Source: Caballeronia ptereochthonis
GTDB taxonomy: Bacteria; Pseudomonadota; Gammaproteobacteria; Burkholderiales; Burkholderiaceae
NCBI RefSeq assembly: GCF_001545075.1
Contig: NZ_FCOB02000006.1
Coordinates: forward strand, 62,001 to 126,000
Direction: 5' to 3'
DNA length: 64,000 bases
In this document: positions 53,718-64,000 of the stretch, piece after piece
How positions within the stretch are numbered: the first letter of the stretch is position 1
Layout: each line of letters opens with the position of its first letter
Position numbers and translations under genes: made by a program
The notes under the pieces: generated by a model
Told to the model about the DNA's origin: nothing
The model's input: the letters and a program-made list of their open reading frames with translations, nothing else
The model's database searches: none

Positions 53718-56700
53718 TCAGCCCAGGAAGCGTCGCGCGTTCTGGAACACGCGCAGCCACGGACTGCCGTCGGTGGTCCAGTCCTCCGGCGTCCAGCTCA
53801 TCTGCACGTTGCGATGCACGCGCTCCATGTGCGGCATCAGCACGGTGAAGCGGCCATCCGGCGTCGTGACGGACGTGATGCCCTGCGGCGAGCCGTTCGG
53901 GTTGAACGGATACTGCTCGGTCGCATTGCCGCGATGGTCGACGTAGCGCATCGCGACGAGCGCCTTCGACGGATCGCCCTGTTGCGAGAAATCCGCGAAG
54001 CCCTCGCCGTGCGCGACCGCCACCGGAATACGCGAGCCTTCCATGCCCGCGAAGAAGATCGACGGCGAGCGCTGCACCTCGACCAGCGAGAAACGCGCCT
54101 CGAACTGCTCCGACTTGTTGCGCGTGAATTTCGGCCAGTGCTCCGCGCCGGGGATGATCGAGGCCAGGCTCGACATCATCTGGCAGCCGTTGCAGATGCC
54201 GAGTGCGAACGTGTCGGGACGGTCGAAGAACGCGGCGAACATGTCGGCGAGACGCGGATTGAAGCGGATCGTCTTCGCCCAGCCCTCGCCCGCGCCCAGC
54301 ACGTCGCCATACGAAAAGCCGCCGCACGCGACCGCGCCCGCGAAATCGGCGAGCGTCGCGCGGCCTTCGAGCAGGTCGCTCATGTGGACGTCGTGCGCGT
54401 CGAAGCCGGCGCGGTCGAACGCGTAGGCCGTCTCCAGGTGCGAATTCACGCCCTGCTCGCGCAGGATCGCGACACGCGGACGCTTGCTCGTCGCAATGAA
54501 GGGCGCGGCGACGTCCTCGCTCGGATCGAACGTGAGCACGGGCGAAAGACCGGGATCGCCCGCGTCGAGGAGCGCGTCGTATTCGGCATCGGCGCAGGCC
54601 GGGTTGTCGCGCAGGCGCGCGATGCGCCAGCTCACCTCGCTCCAGGCGCGATGCAGCTCGACGCGCGGCGCATCGAAAATCTTCTTTGCGTCGCGATAGA
54701 TTTCGACGGTGTCGGCCGCGTTCGGCTTGCCGATGACATGCGCGCATGCCGACAAGCCGTGCTCGCGCAGCGCGCCCAATACTGCGTCGCGGTCCGCTGC
54801 GCGCACCTGCACCACCGCGCCCAGCTCTTCGGAAAAGAGCGCGCGGATCGTGCGATCCTCGCGGCGGCCGCTCGTCTGCTTCGCCCAGTCCTTCGCGTCG
54901 CCGTAATCGGATTCGTGCTCGGCGTCGAGCGTCAGCATGTCGACGTTCAGCGACACGCCCACGTGCCCCGCGAACGCCATCTCGCAGACCGTCGCCCACA
55001 GGCCGCCGTCCGAGCGGTCGTGGTACGCGAGCAGCTTGTCATCGGCGTTGAGCGCCTGGATTGCCGCGAAGAAGCGCTTCAGGTCTTCAGGATCGTCGAC
55101 GTCGGGCACCGCGTCGCCCACTTGCTGCGTGACCTGCGCGAGAATGCTGCCGCCCAGGCGATTGCGTCCGCGGCCGAGATCGATCGCGATCAGCACCGTG
55201 TCCGTGTCATTGACGAGCTGCGGCGTCAGATGGCGGCGCACGTCCTCGACCGGCGCGAACGCCGAGATGATGAGCGACACCGGCGACACCACTTCCCGTG
55301 CGCCGCCCCGGGCGTCCTGCCATTTCGTGCGCATCGACAGCGAGTCCTTGCCGACCGGAATGCTGATGCCCAGCGCCGGGCACAGTTCCATGCCGATCGC
55401 CTTCACCGTGTCGTAGAGCGCGGCGTCTTCGCCCGCGCTGCCGCACGCGGCCATCCAGTTCGCCGACAGCTTCAGCTTGTTGAGCGATTCGATCGGCGCC
55501 GCTGCGATGTTCGTCACCGCCTCGCCCACCGCCATGCGACCGGACGCGGGGGCATCGATGACGGCGAGCGGCGTGCGCTCGGCCATCGTCATCGCTTCGC
55601 CGCGGTAGCCGACGTAGTCCATCGTCGTCACGGCGCAATCGGCGACGGGCACCTGCCACGGACCGACGAACTGGTCGCGCGCGGTCGTGCCGCCCACCGA
55701 GCGGTCGCCGATGGTGATGAGGAACGACTTGCTCGCGACAGTCGGATGCTTCAGCACGTCGAGCGCGACTTCGGACAACGGCAGGCCGGTGACGTCGACT
55801 TGCGTGAACGATGCGCTTTCACGTTTCACGTCGCGATGCATCTTGGGCGGCTTGCCGAGCAGCACGTCCATCGGCATGTCGACGGGTTCCTGGCCTTCGT
55901 TGGCGTCGTCGATCAGCTTCAGCTGACGCTCTTCCGTCGCCACGCCGACGACCGCCACCGGGCAGCGCTCGCGCTCGCAGATCGCCTGGAACGCGGGCAG
56001 ATCGTTCGGCGAAATCGCCAGCACGTAGCGCTCCTGCGCTTCGTTGGACCAGATTTCCCGCGGCGACAGACCGCTCTCCTCCAGTTGCACCTTGCGCAGC
56101 TCGAAGCGCGCGCCCTTGCCCGCGCCATCGACGAGCTCCGGGAACGCATTGGAGATGCCGCCCGCGCCGACGTCGTGAATCGACAGGATCGGATTGCGCT
56201 CGCCCATCTGCCAGCAGGTGTTGATGACTTCCTGCGCGCGGCGCTGGATTTCGGGATTGCCGCGCTGGACCGAATCGAAGTCGAGCTCGGCGGTGTTCGC
56301 GCCGGTCGCCATGGAGCTCGCGGCGCCGCCCCCCATGCCGATGCGCATGCCCGGCCCGCCGATCTGAATCAGCAGCGTGCCGCCGGGAAAATCGTGCTTG
56401 TGCGTGTGCTGATCCGAAATGTTGCCGATGCCGCCCGCGATCATGATCGGCTTGTGATAGCCGCGCACGCGGCCCGCGACGTTCTGCTCGAAGGCGCGGA
56501 AGTACCCGCCGAGATTCGGGCGGCCGAACTCGTTGTTGAAGGCGGCCGCGCCGATCGGCCCGTCGATCATGATCTGCAGCGGCGACGCGATGCGGTCCGG
56601 GCGGCCATACGGCTCGCTCTTGTCGGCGGGATTGCGGGAGGACAGCGGCACGGCGGAATCGCGATCGTTCTCCCATTTCTGGCGAGCGTCGGGCAGATCG

Positions 56701-57755
56701 AGGTTCGATACCGTGAAGCCCGCGAGACCCGCCTTCGGACGCGCGCCGCGGCCGGTCGCGCCCTCGTCGCGGATTTCGCCGCCCGAGCCCGTCGCCGCGC
56801 CCGCAAACGGGGAAATGGCGGTCGGGTGATTGTGCGTCTCGACCTTCATCAGCGTATGGGTCATTTCTACGTGGCGCTGATACTGCTCGTCCTCGCCGCG
56901 CGGGAACCAGCGCTCGGCCATGCCGCCCTGCATGATCGCCGAGTTGTCCGAATACGCGACGATGGTGCCCGCGTGATTCAGCTTCTCGGTGTTGCGGATC
57001 ATCTGGAACAGCGACATGTCCTGCTTTTCGCCGTCGATGGTCCATTCGCCGTTGAAGATCTTGTGGCGGCAGTGCTCGCTGTTGGCCTGCGCGAACATCA
57101 TCAGCTCGACGTCGGTCGGATTGCGCTTCAGGCCCTCGAACGCGCTCACGAGATAGTCGATCTCGTCTTCCGCGAGCGCGAGGCCGAGCTCCATGTTCGC
57201 GGCTTCCAGCGCTTTGCGTCCCGCGCCGATGATGTCGACCGTCTGCAGCGGCTTCGCGGGCAGCTCGTCGAACAGATGCAGCGCCTGATCGCGCGACGCC
57301 GCGACGCTTTCGGTCATGCGGTCGTGCAAGGCATCCGCGACGGCCGCGCGCGCCGCGTCGGAGAGGGTCTTCTTGCCGCCGAGCAGGCCGCTTTTCATGA
57401 TGACGGTGTACTCGACGCCACGCTCGATGCGCCGCACCTTATCGAGCCCGCAGTGATGCGCGATGTCGGTCGCCTTGCTCGCCCACGGCGAGACGGTGCC
57501 GAAGCGCGGCACCACCATGAACGTTTCCGTCGCGCCGCGCTCCTTCGTTTCCTCGAACGGCGCGCCGTAGTGCATGAGCGCCTCGATGCGGCTGTTGTCG
57601 TCGTCCGTGAGCGGCTCGGACGAGTTGACGAAATGCAGGAACTGGCCGCGCACGCCGACGATGTTCGCGTCGATGCGGGCGAGCGTTTCGAGAAGGCGGG
57701 TCTGACGGAAATCGGAGAGGGCCGAAGCGCCGGGGAAACACGAGAAGTGGGCCAT
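53718..57755 (-). CDS. purL: Phosphoribosylformylglycinamidine synthase
   Basis: A 1345-residue large-form enzyme of purine synthesis that makes FGAM from FGAR, glutamine and ATP. The N-terminal domain, two AIR-synthase-like halves and the C-terminal glutaminase are all present. Key sites: the [14 protein letters not shown] segment near residue 212, [12 protein letters not shown] near 300, NISDQHTHK near 440, and the glutaminase nucleophile in [10 protein letters not shown] near 1180 with HGEGF near 1260. Length fits proteobacterial large PurL. ATG 57755 ([13 protein letters not shown]) is the family start; the frame continues much further upstream by chance. Confidence 0.96.
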   Translation of the reverse strand: MAHFSCFPGASALSDFRQTRLLETLARIDANIVGVRGQFLHFVNSSEPLTDDDNSRIEALMHYGAPFEETKERGATETFMVVPRFGTVSPWASKATDIAHHCGLDKVRRIERGVEYTVIMKSGLLGGKKTLSDAARAAVADALHDRMTESVAASRDQALHLFDELPAKPLQTVDIIGAGRKALEAANMELGLALAEDEIDYLVSAFEGLKRNPTDVELMMFAQANSEHCRHKIFNGEWTIDGEKQDMSLFQMIRNTEKLNHAGTIVAYSDNSAIMQGGMAERWFPRGEDEQYQRHVEMTHTLMKVETHNHPTAISPFAGAATGSGGEIRDEGATGRGARPKAGLAGFTVSNLDLPDARQKWENDRDSAVPLSSRNPADKSEPYGRPDRIASPLQIMIDGPIGAAAFNNEFGRPNLGGYFRAFEQNVAGRVRGYHKPIMIAGGIGNISDQHTHKHDFPGGTLLIQIGGPGMRIGMGGGAASSMATGANTAELDFDSVQRGNPEIQRRAQEVINTCWQMGERNPILSIHDVGAGGISNAFPELVDGAGKGARFELRKVQLEESGLSPREIWSNEAQERYVLAISPNDLPAFQAICERERCPVAVVGVATEERQLKLIDDANEGQEPVDMPMDVLLGKPPKMHRDVKRESASFTQVDVTGLPLSEVALDVLKHPTVASKSFLITIGDRSVGGTTARDQFVGPWQVPVADCAVTTMDYVGYRGEAMTMAERTPLAVIDAPASGRMAVGEAVTNIAAAPIESLNKLKLSANWMAACGSAGEDAALYDTVKAIGMELCPALGISIPVGKDSLSMRTKWQDARGGAREVVSPVSLIISAFAPVEDVRRHLTPQLVNDTDTVLIAIDLGRGRNRLGGSILAQVTQQVGDAVPDVDDPEDLKRFFAAIQALNADDKLLAYHDRSDGGLWATVCEMAFAGHVGVSLNVDMLTLDAEHESDYGDAKDWAKQTSGRREDRTIRALFSEELGAVVQVRAADRDAVLGALREHGLSACAHVIGKPNAADTVEIYRDAKKIFDAPRVELHRAWSEVSWRIARLRDNPACADAEYDALLDAGDPGLSPVLTFDPSEDVAAPFIATSKRPRVAILREQGVNSHLETAYAFDRAGFDAHDVHMSDLLEGRATLADFAGAVACGGFSYGDVLGAGEGWAKTIRFNPRLADMFAAFFDRPDTFALGICNGCQMMSSLASIIPGAEHWPKFTRNKSEQFEARFSLVEVQRSPSIFFAGMEGSRIPVAVAHGEGFADFSQQGDPSKALVAMRYVDHRGNATEQYPFNPNGSPQGITSVTTPDGRFTVLMPHMERVHRNVQMSWTPEDWTTDGSPWLRVFQNARRFLG

Positions 57756-58220
57756 TGTGACGGTGCGTCGATGACGTCTGTGTGCCGCTCGCGTGAGGCT
57801 CGCCCGCTTTGCAAATCCAAAAATTCGCAAATTCGGATTGGAGCACGCAATACGGCGTGAGGCGAAAGGAAGACCGCGATTATAACCCGGAAGCGTCTCG
57901 AAATCGGCCCGCGCAGCCCGCCCGGCCGCCCCCCCGCGACGGCTCGTCATCGCGCGGCGCGGCGCGCGGCATCCCGAAAATGCGCCGGGCCCGCGCCGCA
58001 AAGCGGATTGCGGCAACGGCGGCCTGTCCGTGCGCGCTGTCCGCCGTCCCCCGCAACCGATTTTGGCGCTATCATGGCGCGCTTTCTTCGGGTGCGGCCC
58101 GCTCATTGATTCAGTCCGCCGGCCCGTCGTTTCATCGTGGTGACACGCGGCGCCGGGCGCACTTGCCCGCGCCTCAGGCCGCGCAGCACTGCAATCTCGC
58201 GCCTTCGGGCACAAAAAGTC
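57756..58220. promoter_or_regulatory. 465-base divergent region between purL and dadA-like gene
   Basis: No gene is recognised. Near purL there is an AT-rich stretch (57814-57839) with tandem AAATTCG copies (57821-57827 and 57829-57835) inside a loose inverted repeat AATCC/GGATT, a candidate operator. The central part is very GC-rich. TATCAT at 58070-58075 is a possible -10 element for the rightward gene. Confidence 0.4.
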
Positions 58221-59513
58221 ATGGATGTAATCGTCATCGGCGGAGGCATCGCCGGCATCGCCACCGCGTATCAGCTGCATGCGGCGGGCCATCGCGTCTG
58301 CGTGATCGAGCGCCACGCGACCGTCGCGCAAGGCGCCACCTACGGCCAGGGCGGCGCGCTGCTGCCCTCGCCGCTCGACGTCTGGTTCGGTCCGACGTTC
58401 ATGGCGTCGAGCCGCGCGAAGCAGAGCGGCATGGTGGTCAAGACCGGTTTCGACTCCGCCGCGCGCGATTTCGTGAAACAGCTGGCGACGCTGCGCGACC
58501 CCGAGACGTTCGCCACCCGGTACGAGCGGCTGCAGCCGCTCGTCGAGCTGTCGCGGCGCGTGCTCGGCGAGATCGAAAGCCGTCTGGAGCTCGATTTCGA
58601 GCAGCGCCGCGGCATGTTGCATGTGTTCCGCCAGCCGCGCGAGCTCGAGGAAGCGCAGCCGGCCGTCGACCTGCTCAAGCGCTTCAAGGTGCCGTATCAG
58701 GTGCTCACGCCGGAGGAATGCGTCGCCGTCGAACCTTCGGTGCCCGACGATCCCGCGTTCGCCGGGGGCGTGCTGCTGCCCGAGGAGCGCACCGCGAACT
58801 GTCCGCTCTTCACCAAGCAACTGAAGCAGGCGCTCGAGGACGGCGGCGTGCAGTTCCGCATGCATCGCGCGGTCGCATCGGTGCGCCTCGACGGCGCGCG
58901 CGCCGCAGTCGAGCTCGCCGATCACAACGAGAGCAAAAAGCGCTCGGTCGAGGTCGAAACGATCGCGGCGGATGCGATCGTCGTCGCCGCGGGCACCGGC
59001 ACGCTCGCGCTCATTAGCGGCATCGACGCGACGCCCGCGCTGTTCCCGTTGCGCGTGCACACGCTGACGGCGCCCGTCGCCTACGAGGAGCGCGCGCCGC
59101 ATCTCACGGTCGTCGATTCGACCAAGCGCATCACGATGACGCGCGTGAACCAGCGGCTGCGCGTCGCAGGCGCGGGCGTGTTCCAGAGCGCCTCCAAGGC
59201 CGACAAGCCGCTCGACGCCGCCCTCTCGCGCCGGGCGCTCGATCTGCTCGGCCAGGGCACGCACGACTGGATTCCGGGCGCCGCGCGCGTCTCCGCCGCG
59301 CGTGCCTGGGACGGCCTGCGCCTCTTTTCCGCCGACGGGCTTCCGGTCGTCGGCGCGACGCGCCATCCGCGTCTTTTCGTCAACGCGGCGCACGGCCCCG
59401 TGGGTTGGGGGCTGGCGTGCGGGTCTGCTAAAGTGATCGCGGACCTCGTCTCCGGCATCGCGCCCGAGCTTCCTGCCGAGACCCTCGCCGCGCTGAGCCT
59501 CGAACGCGCCTAG
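58221..59513 (+). CDS. D-amino acid dehydrogenase-like FAD oxidoreductase
   Basis: A 430-residue flavoprotein of the DadA/DAO family. [20 protein letters not shown] is the FAD-binding Rossmann motif, [14 protein letters not shown] near residue 45 matches DadA's GASYANGG-type loop, and the C-terminus has [23 protein letters not shown]. It probably oxidises a D-amino acid or related amine with quinone as acceptor; the substrate is inferred. ATG 58221 begins at the Rossmann motif, and a 28-codon upstream extension is basic and unlikely. Confidence 0.88.
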   Translation: MDVIVIGGGIAGIATAYQLHAAGHRVCVIERHATVAQGATYGQGGALLPSPLDVWFGPTFMASSRAKQSGMVVKTGFDSAARDFVKQLATLRDPETFATRYERLQPLVELSRRVLGEIESRLELDFEQRRGMLHVFRQPRELEEAQPAVDLLKRFKVPYQVLTPEECVAVEPSVPDDPAFAGGVLLPEERTANCPLFTKQLKQALEDGGVQFRMHRAVASVRLDGARAAVELADHNESKKRSVEVETIAADAIVVAAGTGTLALISGIDATPALFPLRVHTLTAPVAYEERAPHLTVVDSTKRITMTRVNQRLRVAGAGVFQSASKADKPLDAALSRRALDLLGQGTHDWIPGAARVSAARAWDGLRLFSADGLPVVGATRHPRLFVNAAHGPVGWGLACGSAKVIADLVSGIAPELPAETLAALSLERA

Positions 59514-59621
59514 CAGCCGGCGGACATACGCGCCGCGCCAGCGGCGTCGACGGGCACGGTGCTGCGAGCGATGCCGGGGTTTTCCGAACGATTCGATCGA
59601 AACGCCCTTCCGTCCGCCGCC

Positions 59622-61184
59622 ATGACCGCTGCCCGCTCTCCCTATTTCACGCCCAAAGACGATCCGCTCGCGCTCCTGACGCTCGCCGAGCTGCGCACGC
59701 TCGAAGCGCGCGCAGCCGCCGCGCTGCCGCCGCACACGCTGATGGCGCGCGCGGGCGCGGCCGCCGCGCAGTGTCTCGTCGACGCGATGGAGCACGATCC
59801 CGAAACGCGCGCGCGGCCGGTATGGATCGCGGCAGGCCCCGGCAACAATGGCGGCGACGCGCTCGTGATGGCCGAGCGGCTGCATCGCGCGGGCATCGGC
59901 GTGCGCGTGTGCATGCCCATCGAGGTCAAGCCCGACGACGCGCGCTGGGCGCTCGGAGCCGCGCGCGCGGCAGGCGTGCCGATCGACGACCAGCCGCCCG
60001 CTTCGTTCGACGATTTCGGCTGGCTCGTCGACGGCATGTTCGGCATCGGCCTCTCGCGGCCGCTCGAGGGCGTGTTCGTGGACATCGCCGCGCGCCTGAC
60101 GCGCCGCGCGCGCGCGTCGGGCCAGGTCCTGGCGCTCGACGTGCCGAGCGGTCTCAACAGCGACACCGGCGCGCCGGTCAACGGCTCAGAAGCCGTGCGT
60201 GCGACCGATACCATCACGTTCATCGGCGCGAAGCCGGGGCACTTCACGTCGCAGGGACGCGACCTCACCGGCCGGCTCTTCGTCGCGACGCTGGAAGTCG
60301 AGGCGAGCGCCGTGCCGTCGATCGTGCTCAACGCGCCCGCGCTCTTCGGCGCCCACATGCCGCCGCGCGACAACGCGACGAACAAGGGCACCTTCGGCAC
60401 GCTCGCCGTGATCGGCGGCGACACCGGCATGTGCGGCGCGCCGGTGCTCGCCGCGCGGATGGCGCTCTACGGCGGCGCGGGCAAGGTGAACATCGCGTTT
60501 CTGGGCGAAGGCTTCCCGCCCTACGATCCGCCGCATCCCGAATTGATGCTGCATCAGGTCGACGGCTTCGCGCTCGAGAAGATGGACGCGCTCTCGATCG
60601 GCTGCGGCATGGGCACAAGCGAGCGCGCCAGGAAAGTGCTCGACGACGTGCTGAAGCTCGACGTGCCCAAGCTGCTCGATGCCGACGCGCTCAATCTCGT
60701 CGCGAGGGACGACGCGCTCGCGGCGGCGGTCGCCGCGCGCGGTGCGCAGGGCGATCCGTGCATCCTGACGCCGCATCCGCTCGAAGCGGCGCGTCTTCTG
60801 CAAACCGATGCGAAAGCGGTTCAGGCGGATCGCATCGCCGCCGCGCGCCAGCTGTCCGCGCGCTATGCGGCGATCGCCGTGCTGAAAGGCTCGGGCACCG
60901 TGATCGCTTCGCCCGACGGGCGCGTCGCGGTGAATCCGACGGGCAACGCCGGGCTGGCTATCGGCGGCACCGGCGACGTGCTCGGCGGATTGATCGGAGC
61001 ATTGCTCGCGCAGCAGCTGCCTGCCTACGAGGCTGCGCTCGCGGGCGTCTACCTGCACGGGCTCGCCGCGCAGACGCTCACCGACGACGGCATCGGCCCG
61101 GCAGGTCTGACCGCGGGCGAGCTCGCGCCCGCGGTGCGCACCCTCATCAACCGCCGCTTTTACGCGGAGCACGCGCGAAGCTGA
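59622..61184 (+). CDS. nnr: Bifunctional NAD(P)H-hydrate epimerase/dehydratase
   Basis: A 520-residue metabolite-repair enzyme. The N-terminal YjeF_N epimerase domain (about residues 20-225) has [19 protein letters not shown] near 72 and [14 protein letters not shown] near 172. The C-terminal ADP-dependent dehydratase domain (about 240-515) has [17 protein letters not shown] near 258 and [20 protein letters not shown] near 440. It restores hydrated NAD(P)H. ATG 59622 gives [16 protein letters not shown]; the 21-codon-longer start at 59559 is possible but unsupported. Confidence 0.94.
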   Translation: MTAARSPYFTPKDDPLALLTLAELRTLEARAAAALPPHTLMARAGAAAAQCLVDAMEHDPETRARPVWIAAGPGNNGGDALVMAERLHRAGIGVRVCMPIEVKPDDARWALGAARAAGVPIDDQPPASFDDFGWLVDGMFGIGLSRPLEGVFVDIAARLTRRARASGQVLALDVPSGLNSDTGAPVNGSEAVRATDTITFIGAKPGHFTSQGRDLTGRLFVATLEVEASAVPSIVLNAPALFGAHMPPRDNATNKGTFGTLAVIGGDTGMCGAPVLAARMALYGGAGKVNIAFLGEGFPPYDPPHPELMLHQVDGFALEKMDALSIGCGMGTSERARKVLDDVLKLDVPKLLDADALNLVARDDALAAAVAARGAQGDPCILTPHPLEAARLLQTDAKAVQADRIAAARQLSARYAAIAVLKGSGTVIASPDGRVAVNPTGNAGLAIGGTGDVLGGLIGALLAQQLPAYEAALAGVYLHGLAAQTLTDDGIGPAGLTAGELAPAVRTLINRRFYAEHARS

Positions 61185-61201
61185 GGCATCCCGCACGCGC
61201 A

Positions 61202-61232
61202 GCTTGCAAAGCCGCTGTGACGCTTTGCAAGC
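61202..61232. promoter_or_regulatory. Inverted repeat between nnr and pgi
   Basis: A perfect 10-base inverted repeat, GCTTGCAAAG (61202-61211) and CTTTGCAAGC (61223-61232), is separated by 11 bases. No T-run follows. TATACT at 61253-61258, a possible pgi -10, lies 20 bases downstream, so an operator is as likely as a terminator hairpin. Confidence 0.6.
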
Positions 61233-61378
61233 ATCCGTTCATGCATCGTCGCTATACTCTTTTTGATTCGGGCATCCGCGGCGGTTTAGTCGCGTTCACG
61301 AAACACACGACGCAAGGCAAGCCGCGCAGGATTCGCACGAACGTATTCCTCTGTCACTCTCAGACTATCGGACCGCTC

Positions 61379-63013
61379 ATGACCCAAACCTCGACGCTCA
61401 ATTCGCTTCCTGCCTGGTCGGCGCTCCAGTCGCACTACGATGCCATTTCCGGCGAGCGCCTGCGCGACTGGTTCGCGCCGCAAAACGACACCGCTCCGAC
61501 GCGCGCCGAGCGCCTCACGTTCGAAGGCGGCGGCCTCACCATCGACTTCTCCAAGAACCGCGTCAACGACGAAACGCTCAAGCTGCTGATCCAGCTCGCC
61601 GAGGAAGCCGGCGTCACGAAGCGCCGCGACGCGATGTTCCGGGGCGATATCGTCAACGTCACCGAGCATCGCGCGGTGCTCCACACCGCACTGCGCGCGC
61701 AGTCGCCCGATGCGCCTTTCTACAGCCAGGTGCAGGCCGAAAAGGCCAAGATGGCCGCCTTCTCCGACAAGGTCCGCGACGGCTCGTGGAAGGGCTACAC
61801 CGGCAAGCGCATCCGCCATGTGGTGAACATCGGCATCGGCGGTTCTGACCTCGGGCCGAAGATGGTCGTGCACGCGCTGCATCATCTCGCATCGAAGGAG
61901 CTCGACACGCACTTCGTGTCGAACGTCGACGGCGCGGATCTCTACAACGTGCTGCAGCAGATCGACGCCGAAGAGACGCTCGCGATCGTCGTCTCAAAAA
62001 CCTTCACGACGCTCGAGACGATGACCAACGCGCACTCGATGCGCGACTGGCTCCTGAAATCCGGCTGCCCCGAAGACCAGCTCTCGAAGCATTTCGTCGG
62101 CGTGTCGGCGAACCCGGCGGAAGTCGTCAAGTTCGGCATCGCGAAGGAGAACGTGTTCGAGATGTGGGACTGGGTCGGCGGCCGTTACTCGCTGTGGTCG
62201 GCGGTCGGTCTCTCGATCATGCTCTCGGTCGGACCGAAGAACTTCGACGCGCTGCTGCAAGGCGCGGACGCGATGGACCAGCACTTCCGCACCGCGCCGC
62301 TCGACGTGAACCTGCCGGTGCTGCTGGGCATGATCGGCATCTGGTATCGCAACTTCTTCGGCTCGCAGAGCGACCTGATCGCGCCGTATTCGGAGGCGCT
62401 GCACTATCTGCCTGCGTATCTTCAGCAACTGGAGATGGAGAGCAACGGCAAGTCAGCGCGGCTCGACGGCAAGATGGTCGACTATCCGACCGCTGCCGTC
62501 ATCTGGGGCGAGCCGGGCACGAACGGCCAGCACGCGTTCTTCCAGATGCTGCATCAGGGGCCGACGCTCATCCCGATCGACTTCATCGCCGTGCTGACGC
62601 CGGAGCATCCGCTCGTCGATCATCATGCGAAGCTGCTCGCGAATTGCTTCGCGCAAAGCGAAGCGCTGATGCTCGGGCGCACGCTGGAAGAAGCGAAGAA
62701 GGTCGCGGGTCCGGGCAAGGAAGCGCTCGCGACGCACCTGAGCTTCCCCGGCAACCGGCCGACCACGACCATCATGCTCGATGCGCTCACGCCGCAAGCG
62801 CTCGGCGCGCTCATCGCGCTCTACGAGCACAAGGTGCTCGTGCAGGGCACGGTGTGGGACGTCAACTCGTTCGATCAGTGGGGCGTGGAGCTCGGCAAGA
62901 TTCTCGGCAAGGTCGTCGAGGCCGATATCACCGCGGCGAGCGTCGATCCGTCCAGGCACGACTCGTCGACATCGGCGTTGATCGCGCGGGCGCGCAAGGC
63001 GCTGAAACGCTGA
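61379..63013 (+). CDS. pgi: Glucose-6-phosphate isomerase
   Basis: A 544-residue isomerase of the PGI family, linking glucose 6-phosphate and fructose 6-phosphate. Blocks seen: [16 protein letters not shown] near 148, the sugar-phosphate site [13 protein letters not shown] near 205, [12 protein letters not shown] near 267, and [13 protein letters not shown] near 375 with the catalytic glutamate and histidine. ATG 61379 matches the family start ([16 protein letters not shown]). The 3' end carries an 8-base tandem repeat around the stop codon. A terminator follows. Confidence 0.96.
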   Translation: MTQTSTLNSLPAWSALQSHYDAISGERLRDWFAPQNDTAPTRAERLTFEGGGLTIDFSKNRVNDETLKLLIQLAEEAGVTKRRDAMFRGDIVNVTEHRAVLHTALRAQSPDAPFYSQVQAEKAKMAAFSDKVRDGSWKGYTGKRIRHVVNIGIGGSDLGPKMVVHALHHLASKELDTHFVSNVDGADLYNVLQQIDAEETLAIVVSKTFTTLETMTNAHSMRDWLLKSGCPEDQLSKHFVGVSANPAEVVKFGIAKENVFEMWDWVGGRYSLWSAVGLSIMLSVGPKNFDALLQGADAMDQHFRTAPLDVNLPVLLGMIGIWYRNFFGSQSDLIAPYSEALHYLPAYLQQLEMESNGKSARLDGKMVDYPTAAVIWGEPGTNGQHAFFQMLHQGPTLIPIDFIAVLTPEHPLVDHHAKLLANCFAQSEALMLGRTLEEAKKVAGPGKEALATHLSFPGNRPTTTIMLDALTPQALGALIALYEHKVLVQGTVWDVNSFDQWGVELGKILGKVVEADITAASVDPSRHDSSTSALIARARKALKR

Positions 63014-63024
63014 AACGCTGAAAC
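63001..63024 (+). repeat. Tandem 8-base repeat (x3) across the pgi stop codon
   Basis: Three perfect copies of GCTGAAAC at 63001-63008, 63009-63016 and 63017-63024. The pgi stop TGA lies inside the second copy (63011-63013). Confidence 0.9.
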
Positions 63025-63043
63025 GCTTGATTCGGTTCAATGC

Positions 63044-63075
63044 GCCCGCATCCGTTCCGGCGGTGCGGGCTTTTT
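63044..63075 (+). terminator. Intrinsic terminator after pgi
   Basis: A 7-bp GC-rich stem (63044-63050 with 63064-63070), with a further small CCG/CGG stem in its loop, is followed by five T residues. Confidence 0.9.
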
Positions 63076-63080
63076 CATGC

Positions 63081-63782
63081 TCAGACGGAAAGGCCGTTGA
63101 CGAGCCGTCCCGCTTCGATCGTCACGGTGGCATCGCAACGCCCGGCGAGTTCAGGATCGTGCGTGACGAGCACGAGCGTCGCGCCGTTGCGCCGGTTCAT
63201 TTCGAACATGAGGTCGATGATCGCGTAGCCCGTGGCGGCGTCGAGACTGCCGGTGGGTTCGTCGGCGAAGAGCACGGCCGGATGCGTGACGAACGCGCGC
63301 GCGAGCGCGACGCGCTGTTGCTCGCCGCCGGAAAGCAGCTTCGGATAATGTCCGGTGCGCTGGGCCAGGCCCACCTGATCGAGCAGCGAGCGTGCGCGCG
63401 CCGCGATCTCCCTGTGCGGCATCTCGGCGCGCAGTTCGAGCGGCAGCATCACGTTCTCGAGCGCGGTGAGATGCGGCATCAACTGGAAGGACTGGAACAC
63501 GAAGCCGACGGCGCCGCTTCGCAATGCGGCGCGCTCGTCTTCGTTCAGCGTGGACAACTCCTTGCCGAGCAGACGAACCGAGCCCGCGCTCGCGCTGTCC
63601 AAACCGGCGAGCAGGCCGAGCAGAGTCGACTTGCCCGAGCCCGATGCGCCGACGATCGCCACGCTGCTGCCCTGCGCGATCGACAGATCGATCTGATCGA
63701 GAATCGTCAGCTCGCCCGTTGCGTCCTTCACCCGCTTGCTCAATCCCCGTACTTCGATGACCGGCTCGATATCGTTTTGCAT
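63081..63782 (-). CDS. ABC transporter ATPase, LolD/YbbA-like
   Basis: A 233-residue ATP-binding subunit. Walker [10 protein letters not shown] is at 45-53, the signature LSGGEQQR near 147, Walker [13 protein letters not shown] near 165 and the H-loop VTHD near 203. The short length and the [20 protein letters not shown] segment fit the MacB/LolD/YbbA group. In E. coli ybbA lies beside the esterase gene tesA, as here. ATG 63782 has AAGGTG upstream and overlaps the start of the divergent esterase gene. The membrane subunit should lie elsewhere, possibly outside the window. Confidence 0.9.
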   Translation of the reverse strand: MQNDIEPVIEVRGLSKRVKDATGELTILDQIDLSIAQGSSVAIVGASGSGKSTLLGLLAGLDSASAGSVRLLGKELSTLNEDERAALRSGAVGFVFQSFQLMPHLTALENVMLPLELRAEMPHREIAARARSLLDQVGLAQRTGHYPKLLSGGEQQRVALARAFVTHPAVLFADEPTGSLDAATGYAIIDLMFEMNRRNGATLVLVTHDPELAGRCDATVTIEAGRLVNGLSV

Positions 63783-64000
63783 GGACACCTTGAAAAATAA
63801 CTTGTGCGGTCTCGCGCGCACCATCGCGATGGCCACGACGCTGGCGGCCGCCTGCGCGACGACGGCACACGCCGCCAACGCGCAGGCGGCATCTCAACCG
63901 AAGCCCGCGATCGTCGTGCTCGGCGATAGTCTCTCGGCCGAATACGGCCTGCCGCGCGATACGGGCTGGGTGAATCTCTTGCGCGAACGGCTGGCGAAGG
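63781..64000 (+). CDS. GDSL arylesterase/TesA-like (3' end missing)
   Basis: The first 73 residues of a secreted SGNH hydrolase; the gene runs off the right edge. A signal peptide ([20 protein letters not shown] to about AANA) precedes block I IVVLGDSLSAEYGL with the nucleophile serine at residue 50, as in TesA (thioesterase I/arylesterase). ATG 63781 overlaps the ATG of the opposite-strand ABC ATPase gene. No Shine-Dalgarno is visible before it; TTG 63790 is an alternative start. Confidence 0.87.
   Translation, partial: MDTLKNNLCGLARTIAMATTLAAACATTAHAANAQAASQPKPAIVVLGDSLSAEYGLPRDTGWVNLLRERLAK

Noticed and set aside
53700..57860. A 1386-codon open frame on the plus strand
   Set aside because: It lies antisense to purL, is extremely arginine/histidine-rich and has no domain; PurL on the other strand accounts for the sequence.
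53718..59885. A 2055-codon frame extending purL far upstream
   Set aside because: The N-terminal 700 codons are antisense to dadA-like and nnr genes; PurL similarity starts at 57755.

Overview
This window is GC-rich (roughly two-thirds G+C by eye) chromosomal DNA from a beta-proteobacterium, most likely a member of the Burkholderiaceae (Burkholderia/Paraburkholderia/Caballeronia). The assignment rests on protein similarity recalled from known families and on gene order (rbsBAC-rbsR-rbsK; mltG-tmk-holB; msrB-yciB-bolA-ppiC; prkA-yeaH-spoVR). It was made by reading, not by a database search. No rRNA, tRNA, CRISPR array, transposase, integrase or origin was recognised. Many long open frames opposite real genes are GC-driven shadows and are left out.

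Layout. 1-5.4 kb: a LysR regulator cut by the left edge, diverging from an MdtD-like efflux pump; then an aldo/keto reductase, RarD and an AI-2E-type permease, closed by a bidirectional terminator. 5.4-10.4 kb: the stress operon prkA-yeaH-spoVR on the minus strand. 10.9-13.5 kb: a hydratase-family protein and a chemoreceptor. 13.8-19.8 kb: a ribose uptake operon, rbsB-rbsA-rbsC-rbsR-rbsK. 20-22.7 kb: small secreted or membrane proteins (PsiF-like, SYLF lipoprotein). 22.8-26.9 kb: a GT4 glycosyltransferase, trehalose-6-phosphate synthase and a mechanosensitive channel. 27-32.4 kb: a Rap1a/Tai-like protein, an ankyrin protein, TatD, a GNAT enzyme, HolB, Tmk and MltG. 32.5-34.3 kb: YgfZ and an NRDE protein.

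34.3-35.1 kb is an AT-richer accessory patch encoding a Tlde1-like L,D-transpeptidase-fold protein and a small two-helix membrane protein, a candidate effector/immunity pair. 35.2-45.1 kb is a lipid and alcohol metabolism block: alpha/beta hydrolase, SDR, CurA-like reductase, thioesterase, Dabb protein, thiolase, nicotinamidase-like hydrolase, FadJ-type bifunctional enzyme and acyl-CoA synthetase. It is interrupted at 43.0 kb by a lone 113-residue protein resembling a polymorphic-toxin tip. 45.2-49.2 kb carries selO, msrB, yciB, bolA and a parvulin.

49.3-50.9 kb is the most interesting part: a two-gene islet of a TcmP-type protein (methyltransferase-like motifs) and its three-cysteine-motif partner (DUF5131/phage Gp37-Gp68 family). 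It is bracketed by hairpins and sits between housekeeping genes. 51-64 kb holds a GH20 hexosaminidase lipoprotein, purL, a DadA-like oxidoreductase, nnr, pgi, a LolD/YbbA-type ABC ATPase, and the start of a GDSL arylesterase cut by the right edge. The last two genes diverge from overlapping start codons.
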